From positions 7,419,595 to 7,483,594 of the forward strand of contig CM030706.1 of NCBI GenBank assembly GCA_017979445.1: 64,000 nt of DNA, written 5' to 3'. Positions 1 through 11,044 of this stretch are shown here, in pieces (position 1 is the stretch's first letter; each line of letters starts with the position of its first letter). The notes beneath the pieces are model-generated. The model searched no databases. It saw only the letters and a program-made list of their open reading frames with translations, and was not told where the DNA came from. The position numbers were made by a program, and so were the translations under genes. Source of the DNA: Akebia trifoliata. Lineage: Eukaryota; Streptophyta; Magnoliopsida; Ranunculales; Lardizabalaceae.

Positions 1-771
1 ACAACTTCCCACTAATTCAATCATGCTTTCAAATTTCTCACCATTTGAGTCATGATTTTATATTTCAATTATCCCAACTTGAATGATTTCGGACGAGTAA
101 ACTCAGTTTCCCATTTGATGTGCAACCTATAAGGGTATTATGGGAATTAGAAAAATTAAAAAAAAAATTGGGATTTTTTTTAAATTAACAAGTGCTACTT
201 GTATGTGATTTGCTAAGTATCCTCTAAATTTGTTAAATAAAAATTGGATGGCCACGACCTCCCAATTTTTGGATGGTGGGATTTTACTATCTTGCTGACG
301 TGGCGCTCTTTCAACCGTCTAAGAGGTGTAAGTAGCTGACCATTTAGTTGTTCCCAAACTGCTCATCTAATTCCAATCAACTTTATCTAACTTATTCTTA
401 ACAAATCATATTTTGCCACGTGTGCAGATTTGTCGTGACTCCAACCATCCCAAAAGTACATAGTTAGCATCATCACTGTGTCAGTTGTCTTCCGTTAGTT
501 AACTGGAAACTATGTTTGGCTTATCTCTTGACAGCCAATTGAAAGTTGCCACGTGGAAGAGAAATCGTGCTCAACACTTCACTGACGTGGCAGTATGCAG
601 AGAATCGTAAATTTTATATTTTAGAGAGATTTACCCGGCAGAGCTAACTATTACATTTTTTTATTATAAAAACTCTCTTAGAATTCTGACAATTCCATGA
701 GAAATTTTGTGAAGTTTGTTACCCACCAACCCTCACTTTATCAAGTTAGTTACTCAACTCACCCTGAAATG
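1..771. other. Intergenic stretch with ACGT-core motifs
   Basis: No coding potential recognised. Between 296 and 592 there are four ACGTG-core motifs (see separate entry). The stretch ends with the left target duplication (764-771) of the hAT-like element that follows. Confidence 0.5.
296..592. promoter_or_regulatory. Cluster of G-box/ABRE-like ACGT motifs
   Basis: Seen: TGACGTGGC at 296-304, GCCACGTGTGC at 414-424, GCCACGTGG at 548-556 and TGACGTGGCA at 583-592. G-box/ABRE motifs of this type bind bZIP and bHLH factors in plants. No gene is recognised next to the cluster, so it could be a promoter whose gene lies left of the window, or part of a transposon. Function is inference only. Confidence 0.35.
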
Positions 772-1557
772 TAGGGGTGCACATTGGATTGGATAAATCT
801 GAAAATCAAATCAATTCGAAGTCTTTTGGATTAGATTGATTTAGATTGAGCATGACTTGGTTCAGGTGTGGATTGTTAAAAAAAAAATCCAATTGATTTG
901 GTTCAATTCTGAATTATGGGTATAATAGAACCAAACTAATCCGAAGTATCGATTATAATATATATTGTACTAATTTTTATATGCTTTAACAATAGATTTT
1001 AAAAAATAAAAACGATTTTCTTCTAATGAATTTCAACTTCTTTTCTATTTCATTTTATGAGTGTTTTGTGTTATACTCATATTTGAATATGATTCTAATA
1101 TTGATTTATTTTTTCTTTTCATTAATTACGGATCTTTAAATTATAATTTCTCTATCGATTATTCCCCCACTTGAAATAATCATGGAATTTTCATTTTCTA
1201 AGATAAATTTCAATAATTTTTTGTGTATAAGTAAATCAATGTAAGATCAGACTAAGGATTTGTTATTTTTGTGTTATGCGTGATGTTTTGTTTATGTGAG
1301 AATAATAAGTATATTGACATTTTGTTTATATGTGATACTTTGTTTAATATTTATTTTGCTTAGTTTTAAATTTTAATTATTTTAATTTTACTATTGAAAA
1401 TAGTAAGTATGAGAATCGAGATCCGATCTGAATCAAAGTTGGTTTGGATTTGTTCGGTTCTATAGGGTAATTGGATTGGTTTGGTTCCAAATTTGTAGAA
1501 TCGAACATGTTTGGTTTTGTTTCAATTTTGCCAAAATCCAAACCATGTGCACCCCTA
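772..1557. mobile_element. hAT-like non-autonomous DNA transposon, 786 bp
   Basis: The ends are inverted repeats: TAGGGGTGCACATTGG on the left and, reverse-complemented, TAGGGGTGCACATGGT on the right. They are flanked by an 8-bp duplication with one mismatch, CTGAAATG (764-771) and CTGGAATG (1558-1565). An 8-bp target duplication and a TAGGGGTG-type terminus are typical of hAT elements. The interior is A+T-rich and encodes no transposase. Confidence 0.8.
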
Positions 1558-1565
1558 CTGGAATG

Positions 1566-2035
1566 AGATCCATGTCATAAAATTTAAATTCGCGGGGTTT
1601 AATTTGTTACTTGTTTTTCTTTGTAGAGTATTAATTTGTTACTTAACATATGTTGGAATGGGATTCTAACCACATTAATTTGTGGTATCCAAAAACATGA
1701 TTTTAAATTTGGGAGATCGATAGCCATCCATTTTCAACACTTATTCAATCTCAAAAATGTATTTTTTTTTTGAATTTTTTCTTTTGCATATGCATTTTTC
1801 CATGAAATATAGAAGGTTGTGTAGTTGGATTGCTAATTTGATAATTCATATGGGCCCAATGACCCTTAGTAAGATCTTAAATCTTATTAAGTTAGTCATG
1901 GTAGCCTAAATCATAAGGTAAGGTTTGCTCAAGTAATAAACTTGACAAAGTATACAAGGGAGTTTTTATAATAAAATTGCAAGAGATAGGTTTGCCCGAT
2001 AAATCTCTCTTTATTTTATCTCAGTAAAAAAAAAA
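1566..2035. repeat. Remnant of an interspersed repeat family
   Basis: The stretch around 1700-2020 (ATAGCCATCCATTTTCAACA; ATGGGCCCAATGACCC) resembles 14215-14400, 26990-27060 and 39840-40020. It therefore belongs to a dispersed A+T-rich element family. No coding sequence and no clear termini were found here. Confidence 0.45.
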
Positions 2036-2194
2036 GAATAATGATTTTCTGACACCCCTTCTAACATATACCTCCCTACGCCCTTATCACAGAGCTGTAG
2101 ATTATGTGCCTTAGGATACATAGAATCATAAATCTTTTTCTTTTGCATCCTGAGGCAAATGATCTATGGCTCTGTGATGGGGGGCGTCATTATC
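2036..2194. repeat. Small palindromic MITE, family P
   Basis: Left end ATAATGATTTTCTGAC pairs loosely with a right end containing GGGGCGTCATTATCATG. The inner arms contain a near-palindrome (CTTAGGATACATAGAATCAT, then GCATCCTGAGGCAAATGATC). Related copies are at 14516-14682 and 59674-59811. It is a short non-coding, hairpin-forming element. Confidence 0.6.
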
Positions 2195-2922
2195 ATGACT
2201 CTAAAAAATAATTATGGTTCTCTACACATTGCTATGTCAATGTAGTATTGGGCGCAATGTCAAAGGAAGTCAATTTAGAATGACTCAGCATTTTAACATA
2301 GCCTTTGTGACAAAATCAGAACCATTGACATGTCGAACAATAAAGACATGCTTTTGTAGTATTGTTGTCCTCATATCCACACCATTGGACTAGTTTTGAA
2401 CTTGCATTTCTTCCTAAAGAAACTTGTAATTATACATATTAGTAGGTGGGAGAATCAAAAGTATATTATTATAATTTTTTTAAATCAATAATTAAATTTA
2501 ACATTTTATTATTCAATCGATTGTTTATTCAATCGATTGTCAAGATCTTTTTGTAATTCGAAGTACTAATTATAAAGATTTTGAAAATAACATAATAATT
2601 TTTTTAAAAAAATTAAGTAATTACATGAGCCATGTGGTTGTAATTTTATATTTGAAGTACCTTTTCGTAGTTTAAAATATAAATTAAGACAGTTTTGAAG
2701 ATAACAATAAAGGTTATTTTTGAAAATTAACCAACGTGGTTTTAAGGGTTGTATGATCATAATTTTACTTGTTTTAACAAAATTGACCTTCATAATATTA
2801 AGACTAAATATAAATGAGGGGTCATTTTGTCTTCCAAATTTTTGTATTTAACCACGTTTACTCCGCCTTCTCTCATAATGGGTGAAAATACAAAAATAAA
2901 AAAATCTTTTGATTTTTTTTCT
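2195..2922. other. Intergenic, nothing recognised
   Basis: A+T-rich DNA with poly-A/T runs and a short duplication of ATTCAATCGATTGT near 2510-2540. The short minus-strand open frame at 2566-2793 has no recognisable motif and looks like chance. Confidence 0.4.
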
Positions 2923-3143
2923 TAGAATAATGATTTTCTAACTAGAAAGTCTTCACTCAGTTAATACCCAGTTGACGTGTTACAACACTTAACAACCATA
3001 GATCTATTTCCTCAAGATGCACAAAAGCAAATCTTCATAAAAGATGTGCATTTGAGTACCCCTAGGAAACAAATCTATGATTTGTGTCCTTAATGCGTCA
3101 GCTGAGTATTGATCGAGTGAGACTTTCTAGTCAGAATATCAAC
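2923..3143. repeat. Palindromic MITE with TTTCTAACTAGAAAG ends
   Basis: Left arm (TCTAACTAGAAAGTCTTCAC, then CAGTTAATACCCAGTTGACG) is complementary to the right arm (CGTCAGCTGAGTATTGATCG, then GTGAGACTTTCTAGTCAGAA). The centre holds CCTCAAGATGCACAAAAG, the same kind of motif found in the other small palindromic elements of this window. No coding sequence. Confidence 0.6.
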
Positions 3144-3603
3144 CCTCTTTTTTTATGTGGCTAAGGTGGATTTAACCCACGAGCTCAAAGTTTCTTTGCA
3201 ATTGAAGACATCAAAAGAGTGAGGTTATTGGGTCTTGCCCATTAATCTATTAAGAGGATTGAGGTCAAGGGAGGCATGTCATCAGCTTCTAAACCTAGGG
3301 GAAATCTCTAATATTCAACAAAAGTGGGGATGTACGTCTAAATCATCCTAAATTTTACCATCTTAATTTATAAAATCTTTTGTAATGAATTTACCTTTAT
3401 ATCCATTTATTTTAAAATATGTATGTAATTAAAAGGGTATAAAGGTAAATTCACTATAATTTTTTTACACAAAAGGTAATTTATCCAGATTTGTAAATTT
3501 TCAAAATTTGTTTTACTAGTTGGATCAAAACTTTTATTTGAATGTGTAAAACACCCCTTGTTATAATAGTAAAGATTTTTGGAAAATGTTGAAGTGATTG
3601 CAT
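3144..3603. other. Intergenic, nothing recognised
   Basis: No gene recognised. The two short minus-strand frames that run through here into 3711 have no family motifs, and their ends lie inside the palindromic element that follows. Confidence 0.4.
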
Positions 3604-3733
3604 AGGACACTGGGTTTGACATTGAGTTGAAGTAGAGGTGTGCACGAAACCATAAATGTTTTTCTTCGAGATACAATTGAAGAACAATAACGGTTTTGGG
3701 CACACCTCCACGTCAGTTCAATGTCAAACGTAG
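3604..3733. repeat. Small palindromic MITE, about 130 bp
   Basis: Left arm AGGACACTGGGTTTGACATT and GAGGTGTGCACG pair with right arm GGGCACACCTCCACG and CAATGTCAAACGTAGTGTCC. The centre is a short hairpin, TTCTTCGAGATACAATTGAA. Confidence 0.65.
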
Positions 3734-4700
3734 TGTCCTCTGCCTTACTCTAAGATGACTCAAGATTATTTGATAAGAACCTTCAATTATACATGATCGG
3801 TAAATACTTAGTAAAAAATAAATAAATAAATGATTGTTAAACATTAAAAAATGTCCAAAAGACCTCAATAACTTTGATTAAAATGACATTTTAATACCAT
3901 GGATGGAGGGTGTTTTTGATACTTCAGAGTAATGTCCATTAAGATTGAGCCTCACACCCAAGTGTTTGGTTGTAGACAACGAAGATTAATTAACATAAAA
4001 AAGTGAAGGGTGAATACTATTGATTATAATATATATTAATTAATATTTTTTTTTTCAAATATAAAAAATATCCTTAGTTTATGTTTGGAATAATTTAAAA
4101 ATTTTATACTATATATATATATATTATATATATATATATATAGATATATATATATATATATATATATTTTAAAATTCTCTTGACAAAGAATAAAATATAC
4201 TACAATCTATGATTTTGAGGAGATTTTAGCCTGATTGCATGTCTGCCTTCCCTAGTGATAATTAAATAACAAATCACTAGATCCGACTTAAGGGATTTTA
4301 ATAACTAATATATTTTATTGTTATAGAAGACAATATATCATTACAAAAGCATCTATTTGAAAAAAAAAAAAAAAAACACCCCTTTTATTGTGTAGATGAA
4401 TCATCACAGTTAAAGCCTTAACTCAAACTAATCAACCAAACGAATTTTGCTTCATCCATTTGATTTTTTTCAAAACCTTATATACCTTCTAATAATCCAA
4501 GTTGTTTAATATAAGTCACTACTTAAATCCACAATCTTTTTCGTCTTGAATTTTAATTAATGTGCAGAATCTTTCTCATCTGGACAATAATCAACTTTTA
4601 TTACATATGATTATTAATCTACACAACTTATGAAATAATATAATCTTATGTATTTCGGTCAAGCATGCACTATAGTTTGATCTCAATCTACCTAATTAAC
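3734..4700. other. Intergenic, A+T-rich, with (TA)n microsatellite
   Basis: Contains a (TA)n tract at about 4109-4167 and an A-run near 4359-4376. No coding sequence or element termini recognised. Confidence 0.5.
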
Positions 4701-4709
4701 TTTCCAAGT

Positions 4710-5035
4710 CCAAGCATGTGGATGAGTGTTCATGTCGCAACCTGAGGAGTCATGGATTCAACCCTAACTTATCATCGAATTGGTATCAATCGAGCCACCT
4801 TTGCTTGGACAGTGTCAAGATTGAGACATTTTGTATGTATAGATGGCAACATTGGAGAACTTGGCAAGTTGAACAAGTACCTATAGAATAGATTCGAGCC
4901 ATTAGAACCACATGAGGAAACCTGCCCAGGGGGGTTGAATGGGTAGCCTCCCAAAACGGGAGAGAAAACATGAAACAGATGGGCAAGCAAGTATGTCTCC
5001 CACAATTTATTGCAAAAAGGAAAAAAAAAAAAAAA
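4710..5035 (+). mobile_element. Possible tRNA-derived SINE with poly(A) tail
   Basis: GTGGATGAGTGTTCATGTCG resembles an RNA polymerase III box A, and GGATTCAACCC near 4750 resembles box B. The stretch ends in an A-run at about 5018-5035. No target duplication was found. Short minus-strand frames here are shadows. Confidence 0.35.
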
Positions 5036-5122
5036 TTTGCATTTTTTTGGGCATTATCCAATGAACTATTTGTGATGGATGACTTAACCATATGGCATAT
5101 AATAAAATAATTTGATGATTAG

Positions 5123-5240
5123 TTAGTAAAGTCCTTGGGTAATAATATCAGAGACCAGACCTGGATTCAAATCCCACCAACACCGAGTTACTGAACTCAT
5201 TAAAAAAAGGCTTATTGATCAATTATTATTATTATTTTTT
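5123..5240 (+). mobile_element. tRNA-derived SINE, about 118 bp
   Basis: Box A-like TTAGTAAAGTCCTTGGGT and a perfect box B-like palindrome GGATTCAAATCCC (5163-5175) are followed by an A+T-rich tail. The unit is bracketed by ATGATTAG at 5115-5122 and again at 5241-5248, which fits a target-site duplication. A related truncated copy lies near 32990-33060. Confidence 0.6.
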
Positions 5241-5248
5241 ATGATTAG

Positions 5249-5740
5249 GATCATTAGAATTCGTCCTTACAATACATATTATCATCTTATGGCTTATTTT
5301 CAAATAGTGTTGATGGAGAAAGAGGAGGTAGCATTAGATTGGTAGTTGGTATAAATATTGTCAAAACCTTAGTGTGGGTCTAAAACTGGTTTCGTATAAA
5401 TATTTAATCACAACTAGGGATAAATTTATGTTGAATATGGATTATATCTATATTTTAAACTCGAAAACTTGACTTGACTCAAATTTCCATTGAGCATCCA
5501 ATCAACTCAATTATTCATGAGTCAACTCGGGTAAATTTTATTTTATTTTTATGATAAGCAACCGGGTTGGTGGTTAGTATTTAGTAGGTGAAGGTAAGTT
5601 ATGAGTGTAAATTATGATATCAACAGTCAAAAATTTCAGCCAACTTGGCAAGTTGGCACCTTGCAAATTTTCAAGGTGAGGTTGGGCATGCGCACACACA
5701 TATAAATGATGAAGTTGCGCGTGCGCACACACACACACAT
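5249..5740. other. Intergenic, nothing recognised
   Basis: A+T-rich DNA with a CA-rich microsatellite at about 5690-5740 (GCGCACACACAC). No coding sequence recognised. Confidence 0.4.
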
Positions 5741-6049
5741 AGGGGTTAGAAGTTTCGTAATGGGCTGATTTTTTGTAAGGATGATCTCTAAGGTGAAGAG
5801 ATCATCCTCACCAAAAATCAGCTCATTCCGAAACTTCTAACCCTAGTTTACAAATTAAAGAATTGTGGACTGTCAGATTTTTGTAAATAACTTTTGATAA
5901 GGTTAGAAGTTTCGCAATGACCTGATTTTTGGTGAGAATGATCTCCTCATCATTGAGATCACCCTCACAAAAAATCAGCCCATTCCAGAACCTCTAACCC
6001 ATACATTGAAAAAATGTTTGACACAATGTTTGGCTCTCTTTGGGGCCTC
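5741..6049. repeat. H-family nested-hairpin element
   Basis: Two hairpin modules, each reading GGTTAGAAGTTTC, GCTGATTTTTTGTAAGGATG, ATCTC, then the reverse complement. They are separated by a spacer containing GAATTGTGGACTGTCAG. The right end runs into AAAAATGTTTGACACAATG, an end type seen again at 19581-19834. The matching left terminus is not visible. Confidence 0.75.
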
Positions 6050-6070
6050 CGAATGCCACCTATACACATA

Positions 6071-6131
6071 AAATAATAATAATAATAATAATAATAATAT
6101 AATAATAATAATAATATAATAATAATAATAA
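6071..6131. repeat. (TAA)n microsatellite
   Basis: Imperfect run of about 20 AAT/TAA trinucleotides. A minus-strand frame across it encodes poly-Tyr and is an artefact of the repeat. Confidence 0.9.
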
Positions 6132-6446
6132 AATTGTTCACAAAATAAAATGGGCGTACACTCAAGAAAAAATTGGAATTGCTTAAAGAAGACATAGATA
6201 TGTGGTGGAAACTAAACAACGAAGGCTATGTTTTTCGAATGGTTTGTACCAAATTATCTTTAGCCGAAGTTATGTCAACATATGTGCATCTTACAAATCG
6301 ACTTCCATCTCAAACATTGTTTAACACCATATTTATGACTCATTGGACAATAGCCACAACATAATCACTTACGAGTTTTCAGATGCTGATGCTTTGTGCA
6401 TGTTCCTATTTATATATGGAGTGGGATTAAGAGCCAACATTATATA

Positions 6447-6841
6447 TGTATATATATGGGGGTGGGGCGGTTCATGGGACATATGTAAAAATAATGGTTT
6501 TTCAAAATATGGGTTAAAGGTTTTGGATTGAACTGATTTTTTGTGAGGATGGTCACCATGATGAGAAGATCATCCTCAGTGACCATCCTCACAAAAAATC
6601 AGCTCAATCTGAAACTTCTAAATCTATCAAAAGTGATTTACAAATTATTGGCAAAAAATCGATGGTCCACATTCTAACTCACTTTTAATGAGGTTAGAAG
6701 TTTCAGATTGGACTGATTTTTTTTGTTTTTTTTCGGATGATCTTCCCATCATAGAGATCATCCTCACAAAAAATCAGCTCAATCCGAAATTTCTAACCCA
6801 TATTTTGAAAATTTATTAATGTTACATTGTTTTTACATATG

Positions 6842-6843
<2 letters not shown>
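6447..6843. repeat. H-family element (left half of a super-palindrome)
   Basis: Begins in TATATATGGGGG with terminus CGGTTCATGGGACATATG. It holds hairpin 1 (6510-6620), the spacer with AATCGATGGTCCACATTCTA, and hairpin 2 (6690-6800), and ends in TATTAATGTTACATTG at a (TA)n tract. It is an inverted copy of 6885-7300. Confidence 0.8.

Positions 6844-6884
<41 letters not shown>
6844..6884. repeat. (TA)n microsatellite at the centre of an inverted repeat
   Basis: About 20 TA units lie exactly between two inverted H-family elements, forming the axis of a palindrome of about 850 bp. Confidence 0.9.
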
Positions 6885-6887
<3 letters not shown>

Positions 6888-7300
6888 ATCGGATCAAGGG
6901 ACATATGAAAAAACATATGTAAATATAATGTAACATTAATAAATTTTTAAAATATGGGTTAGAAGTTTCGGATTGAGCTGATTTTTTGTGAGGATGATCT
7001 CTATGATGGGAAGATCATCCAAAAAAAAGAAAATCAGTCCAATCTGAAACTTCTAACCCCAGTAAAAGTGATTTAGAATGTGGACCGTAGATGTTTTGCC
7101 AATTTTTGTCAATAATTTGTAAATCACTTTTGATGGATTTAGAAGTTTCAGATTGAGCTGATTTTTTGTGAGGATGATCTTCTCATCATAGTGACCATCC
7201 TCGCAAAAAATCAGCTCAATCCAAAACCTCTAACCCATATTTTGAAAAACCATTATTTTTATATTTGTGTTTTTTTACATATGTCCCATGAACCACCCCC
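6885..7300. repeat. H-family element (right half of a super-palindrome)
   Basis: Begins GGGATCGGATCAAGGGACAT, has two hairpin modules and a spacer with GTGGACCGTAGATG, and ends in CCCATGAACCACCCCC. Its right end matches the left end of 6447-6843 in inverted orientation, and its left end matches that element's right end. Confidence 0.8.
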
Positions 7301-7324
7301 ATATATATATATATATATATATAT

Positions 7325-7703
7325 GGATTAGGATTCGTATACACATAAAGCTACTCATAAAGCTACAACGTGTTTTGTCTTATATGGGCAAAAATGTTTG
7401 GAATGGGCTGATTTTTTGTGAGGATGATCTCTATGGTGAGGAGATTATCCTCATAAAAAATCAGCCCATTATGAAACTTCTAGGCCCATGTTTATGAGTT
7501 GAAAATTTTTGAACCGTCCAATTTTTGTAAATCACTTTTGACGGGGTTAGAAGTTTTGGAATGGAATGATTTTTTGTAAGGATGATCCCCTCACCACAGA
7601 GATCATCCTCACAAAAAATCAGCTCATTCCGAACCTTTTTAACCATATAAAACAAAAACGTTGTAGCTTTATGAGTAGCTTTATGTGTCTACTGAACCCC
7701 ACC
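7325..7703. repeat. H-family element with a different terminal repeat
   Basis: The core is the usual two hairpins, but the ends are a separate inverted repeat. The left reads TACACATAAAGCTACTCATA and AAGCTACAACGTGTTTTGTC. The right reads AAAACGTTGTAGCTTTATGA and GTAGCTTTATGTGTCTACTG. It sits between (TA)n tracts. Confidence 0.8.
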
Positions 7704-8036
7704 TTATATATACAGGGAGCCATTTGGTGCCATACTATTACTAGACGGCATAGCAAATATTTTTCAACCGTTAGATAAGGATCAGATGAACGACGCAGAT
7801 TGAATGTTAGCACAATGTGCGTTTAAATTACATTATTTTCTATTATTTATAGTACCATCATTTTATTTATGGATATTTAGTGTTACCTCCTTAATGAATT
7901 AAAAAAAAAAAGAGATAGAGAGTTTTGTTCGACAAAAAACTCTTTCTCTCGTCTCCTTGCTCTTGTTCTGTTTGCCTTCCTTCTCTGTTTTTCGTTGCAA
8001 AAGACCCTAACGCTCTTTTCTCCTTCTCGTTCAATA
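7704..8036. other. Intergenic, nothing recognised
   Basis: No gene recognised. An A-run with GAGATAGAGAG is present near 7900-7922. Short minus-strand frames are not supported by any motif. Confidence 0.4.
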
Positions 8037-8385
8037 GACAATTTTAAGGGGACAATGTTGGGAGACAAAATTTCTCCTATATGACTTAAATGTTTCGGAT
8101 TGGGCTGATTTTTTGTGAGGATCATTCTAAAAAAAATGAAGCCAATCTGAAACTTCGAACGGTATCAAAAGTGGTTTACAAAGTAGAAGAATTGTGGACT
8201 GTTGATTTTTATCGTTAATTTGTAAATCATTTTTCATGGGGTTATATATTTCAGATTGGGCTGATTTTTTTGTGAGGATGATCTCCTCACCATAGAGATT
8301 ATCCCCACAAAAATTCAGCTCAATCAAAATTTTTTAATCCATACATGACAAATTTTGTCTCCCAACATTTTCCCCCTAAGATTGT
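8037..8385. repeat. H-family element, ends with GTTGGGAGACAAAATTT
   Basis: Left terminus GGGACAATGTTGGGAGACAA pairs with right terminus TTGTCTCCCAACATTTTCCC. Two degenerate hairpin modules lie between, the first with a deleted loop around 8115-8130. Confidence 0.75.
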
Positions 8386-8396
8386 TTGACAATCGT

Positions 8397-8787
8397 AGGG
8401 GAGCGTTATGTTGGCAATCTTAGGATGACAAAATAGAGCCAAAACTTTTTTCCTAAGTTAGCTAGAAATTTCGGATTGAGGTGATTTTTTGTGAGGATGA
8501 TTTCTATGGTGAGCTAATCATCCTTACCAAAAATCATCCCAATCTGAAACTTCTAACCCCATCAAAATTATTTTAGAAGGGTTAATCGTCGATTTTTTAC
8601 TAAAAATTTGTAAACCACTTTTGATAGACTTAGAAGTTTTAGATTTGGCTGATTTTTGGTGAGGTTGATCTCCTCAACGTAGCGATTATTGTCACAAAAA
8701 ATTAGTCCAATCCAAAACTTTTAAGTCATATAGGACAAATTTTGTCAATCAACGTTGTCATCCTAAGATTGTCAACCAAACGCCCCC
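8397..8787. repeat. H-family element, ends with CAATCTTAGGATGACAA
   Basis: Left TGTTGGCAATCTTAGGATGA pairs with right TCATCCTAAGATTGTCAACC. Two hairpin modules lie between, around 8470-8560 and 8640-8735. It abuts the preceding element almost directly. Confidence 0.75.
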
Positions 8788-8799
8788 ATATATATATGT

Positions 8800-8860
<61 letters not shown>
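8800..8860. repeat. (GA)n microsatellite
   Basis: About 30 GA units with one AAG interruption, next to a short TA tract. Confidence 0.95.
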
Positions 8861-8864
<4 letters not shown>

Positions 8865-9295
8865 CCAAATCTATCTCTATGAATCACATGCCAACGTGGC
8901 ACCCAAAACCACCATCAAGTGCCACTTTTATTGAGAGCATAAAATTTTATGAAATTCCAAAAAAATAAAATTGAAAAAAGAGATTTTTTCACTGTTGGAT
9001 TTAAATTTTAAATCTCGGAGTTCAGTGGCCATCCATTTTCAAACTCAAAATCTAGCCCTAATTTTTTTTTCTTTCAAGCCCAATCTAAACTACAAATCAA
9101 GAGGGATGAGGTGTCATTTGGACCAACATGGTAGTCTAAATGGCTCAAATGTGGACCTCGGTCCATGCTCTATACGGTCCCTTGGTTCATGCAACCCTTT
9201 TCAATGCTTTTTACATATGTACAAGATCCAATAGTATTTGATGGTGTTGTAAAAAGCATTGAAAAAATGGATAGAATTCGGGTGGTTGTGTAAAT
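8861..9295. repeat. Repeat-derived intergenic stretch
   Basis: The motifs GGAGTTCAGTGGCCATCCAT and TTTTCAAACTCAAAATCTAG resemble the dispersed family seen at 1700-2020 and 39840-40020. TTACATATGTACAAGATCCA and TTGTAAAAAGCATTGAAAA form part of another inverted structure. The short plus-strand frame at 8971-9234 lies inside this repeat and is not called as a gene. Confidence 0.4.
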
Positions 9296-9790
9296 TTTTT
9301 TTTTGTGGGGATAAATTTTTTGGAATGAGCTGATTTTTTGTGAGGACGATCTCTATGGTGACAAGAATATCATCATAAAAAATCAGCTCATTATGAAACT
9401 TCTAACCCTAATTTACAAATTGAAGAATGATGGACCATCAATTTTTTTTGTAAATCACTTTTGATAGGGCTAGAAATTTTGAAATGAGCTGATTTTTTAT
9501 GAGGATGATATCTATGGTGAGGAAGTCATCCTCACAAAAAATCAGCCCATTTTGAAACTTCTAACCCTAATTTACAAATTGAAGAATTGTGGATCATCAA
9601 TTTTTTTGTAAACCACTTTTGATAGGGTTAGAAGTTTTGGAATGTGCTGATTTTTGGTGGGGATGTTCTCTATGGTGAGGAAATCATCCTTACCAAAAAT
9701 TATCTCATTCCGAAACTTTTAACTCATATACAACAAAAATCGTTGTCACAATTGTTGTGATACATGTTGTCCCTTGAACCATCTCGATAT
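9296..9790. repeat. H-family element with extra hairpin arms
   Basis: Three successive hairpin units (about 9318-9410, 9470-9565 and 9625-9725) share GCTGATTTTTTGTGAGGACG-type arms. They are separated by two spacers containing TTACAAATTGAAGAAT. The right end reads GATACATGTTGTCCCTTGAA. The extra unit suggests internal duplication or two fused elements. Confidence 0.65.
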
Positions 9791-9810
9791 ATATTGTGTG
9801 TGGCTGAGTC

Positions 9811-9957
9811 AGGATCGTAATCCAATGTGTGTTGCAAACTGGTGTTAGAAGTTTTGAAATTGACTGATTTTTTATGAGGAGATAACCCTCTAAAAAAATC
9901 AGCTTATTCCAGGCTTCTAACCCATGTATGACAAAACATGTTGGATCTTGATCCTGG
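9811..9957. repeat. Mini H-family element with one hairpin
   Basis: Only one hairpin module is present (9844-9935). Ends AGGATCGTAATCCAATGTGT and ACATGTTGGATCTTGATCCT are inverted repeats. It is the smallest complete-looking member in the window. Confidence 0.65.
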
Positions 9958-9965
9958 CCATATAT

Positions 9966-10115
9966 GATCGACAGGCCAATATTTTGTCTTATATGGAATA
10001 GAAGTTTTGGAATGAGCTGAGTTTTTATGCGAAGGGTCTTGGTAGTGAGGAGATCATCCCAATAAAAAAGTCAGCCCATAAACTTCAAACGCCATTAAAA
10101 GTAGTTTACAAGTTT
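9966..10115. repeat. Truncated H-family element
   Basis: One degenerate hairpin (TTTTGTCTTATATGGAATAG, GAATGAGCTGAGTTTTTATG, GAGGAGATCATCC) and the start of the spacer are visible, then similarity stops. Confidence 0.55.
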
Positions 10116-11044
10116 TGAATACATGAGAAAGGGACCAATCCCATGCAACTACTTTTACCCCTTAGAAAAACAAATGTGGGAGGGGTTTAACAATATACTT
10201 ACTAAGCTTATGATAACATTGCATAGAATGATTTTAAAACATGTCAAGTTTGTTCAATTCAATTGGAGTTCGAGGTGACTAGGCCACAAAACTCGTTGGA
10301 ACGAACTTGTCAAGTCAAATCATTCAATCAGTAAGTCCATTCAAAATTACATCTAGTCAAATCAGAAACTTGATCGAGTTTTTATTTTCAGTTTTTTTGG
10401 GTAAGTTGGACTTGAACCCACGACCTCAAAGTTGTTTTGAAACTCGACCGAGTTATTCAACCACATGATTTTTTTTTTAATTCTTAGTGAACAAAATATA
10501 ATTTCTAATTTAATTTTTTAAATATTAGAAACTATGTTTAAATATATTTATAAAAAACTCATCTTGCATGGAGTAGATGATTTCGGTTGGATTCACAAAT
10601 CTAACAAATAACAAAGTGATTAAAAAATTCCAACTTATCTTCTCTCTCTCGACTTGATAATTACAATTATACTTAAATCATTAGCAAAAGGGTAGTTTTC
10701 ACACTTAGAACCCAAATATTTTAAAGGTGAGTTGTATTTGGTCAAATTGATGAAGAAAAAATCTATTAAATATAAAATAAATGAAAGACAGCTAAAACTA
10801 CCCAACCTAGCTTCCTTATATCCCACGTTTCCTTCTCTCTAAGGGCCAATATTTATTGGTACTCATCCTCCTTTCTGTTATATTATCTTCATCTCCATCA
10901 CTTTCCAACTTCTTTTTATCTCTTTAGCTTCTCTTACCCTTTAAATTTGAACATTTTTTTTTTGTTGGTTTACCTTCAAGAGTTCAACTAAATTAGAGCT
11001 GTTTGGTTAAAACCAATTTGAATTTTAGTAGTTTTTAAGGAAGA
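10116..11044. promoter_or_regulatory. Upstream region of the NAC gene
   Basis: No gene recognised. 10210-10490 carries a worn repeat (AGTTCGAGGTGACTAGGCC; CTTGAACCCACGACC). 10800-11044 should hold the NAC promoter and 5' leader: a TATA-like TTATATCCC lies near 10816-10824, followed by CT-rich sequence at about 10870-10940. The transcription start is not determined. Confidence 0.35.

Noticed and set aside
5965..6219. 84-codon minus-strand open frame
   Set aside because: Its centre is poly-Tyr from a (TAA)n microsatellite and its ends lie in an H element.
7267..7813. Several 60-80 codon frames on both strands with similar peptides (CEDDL, ILTKNQ)
   Set aside because: They are translations of the repeated hairpin arms and recur wherever an H element occurs.
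5741..10115. Regularly spaced repeats suggesting a CRISPR array
   Set aside because: The repeats are hairpin arms of transposon-like elements, the spacers are similar to each other, and the genome is a plant nucleus with spliced genes.
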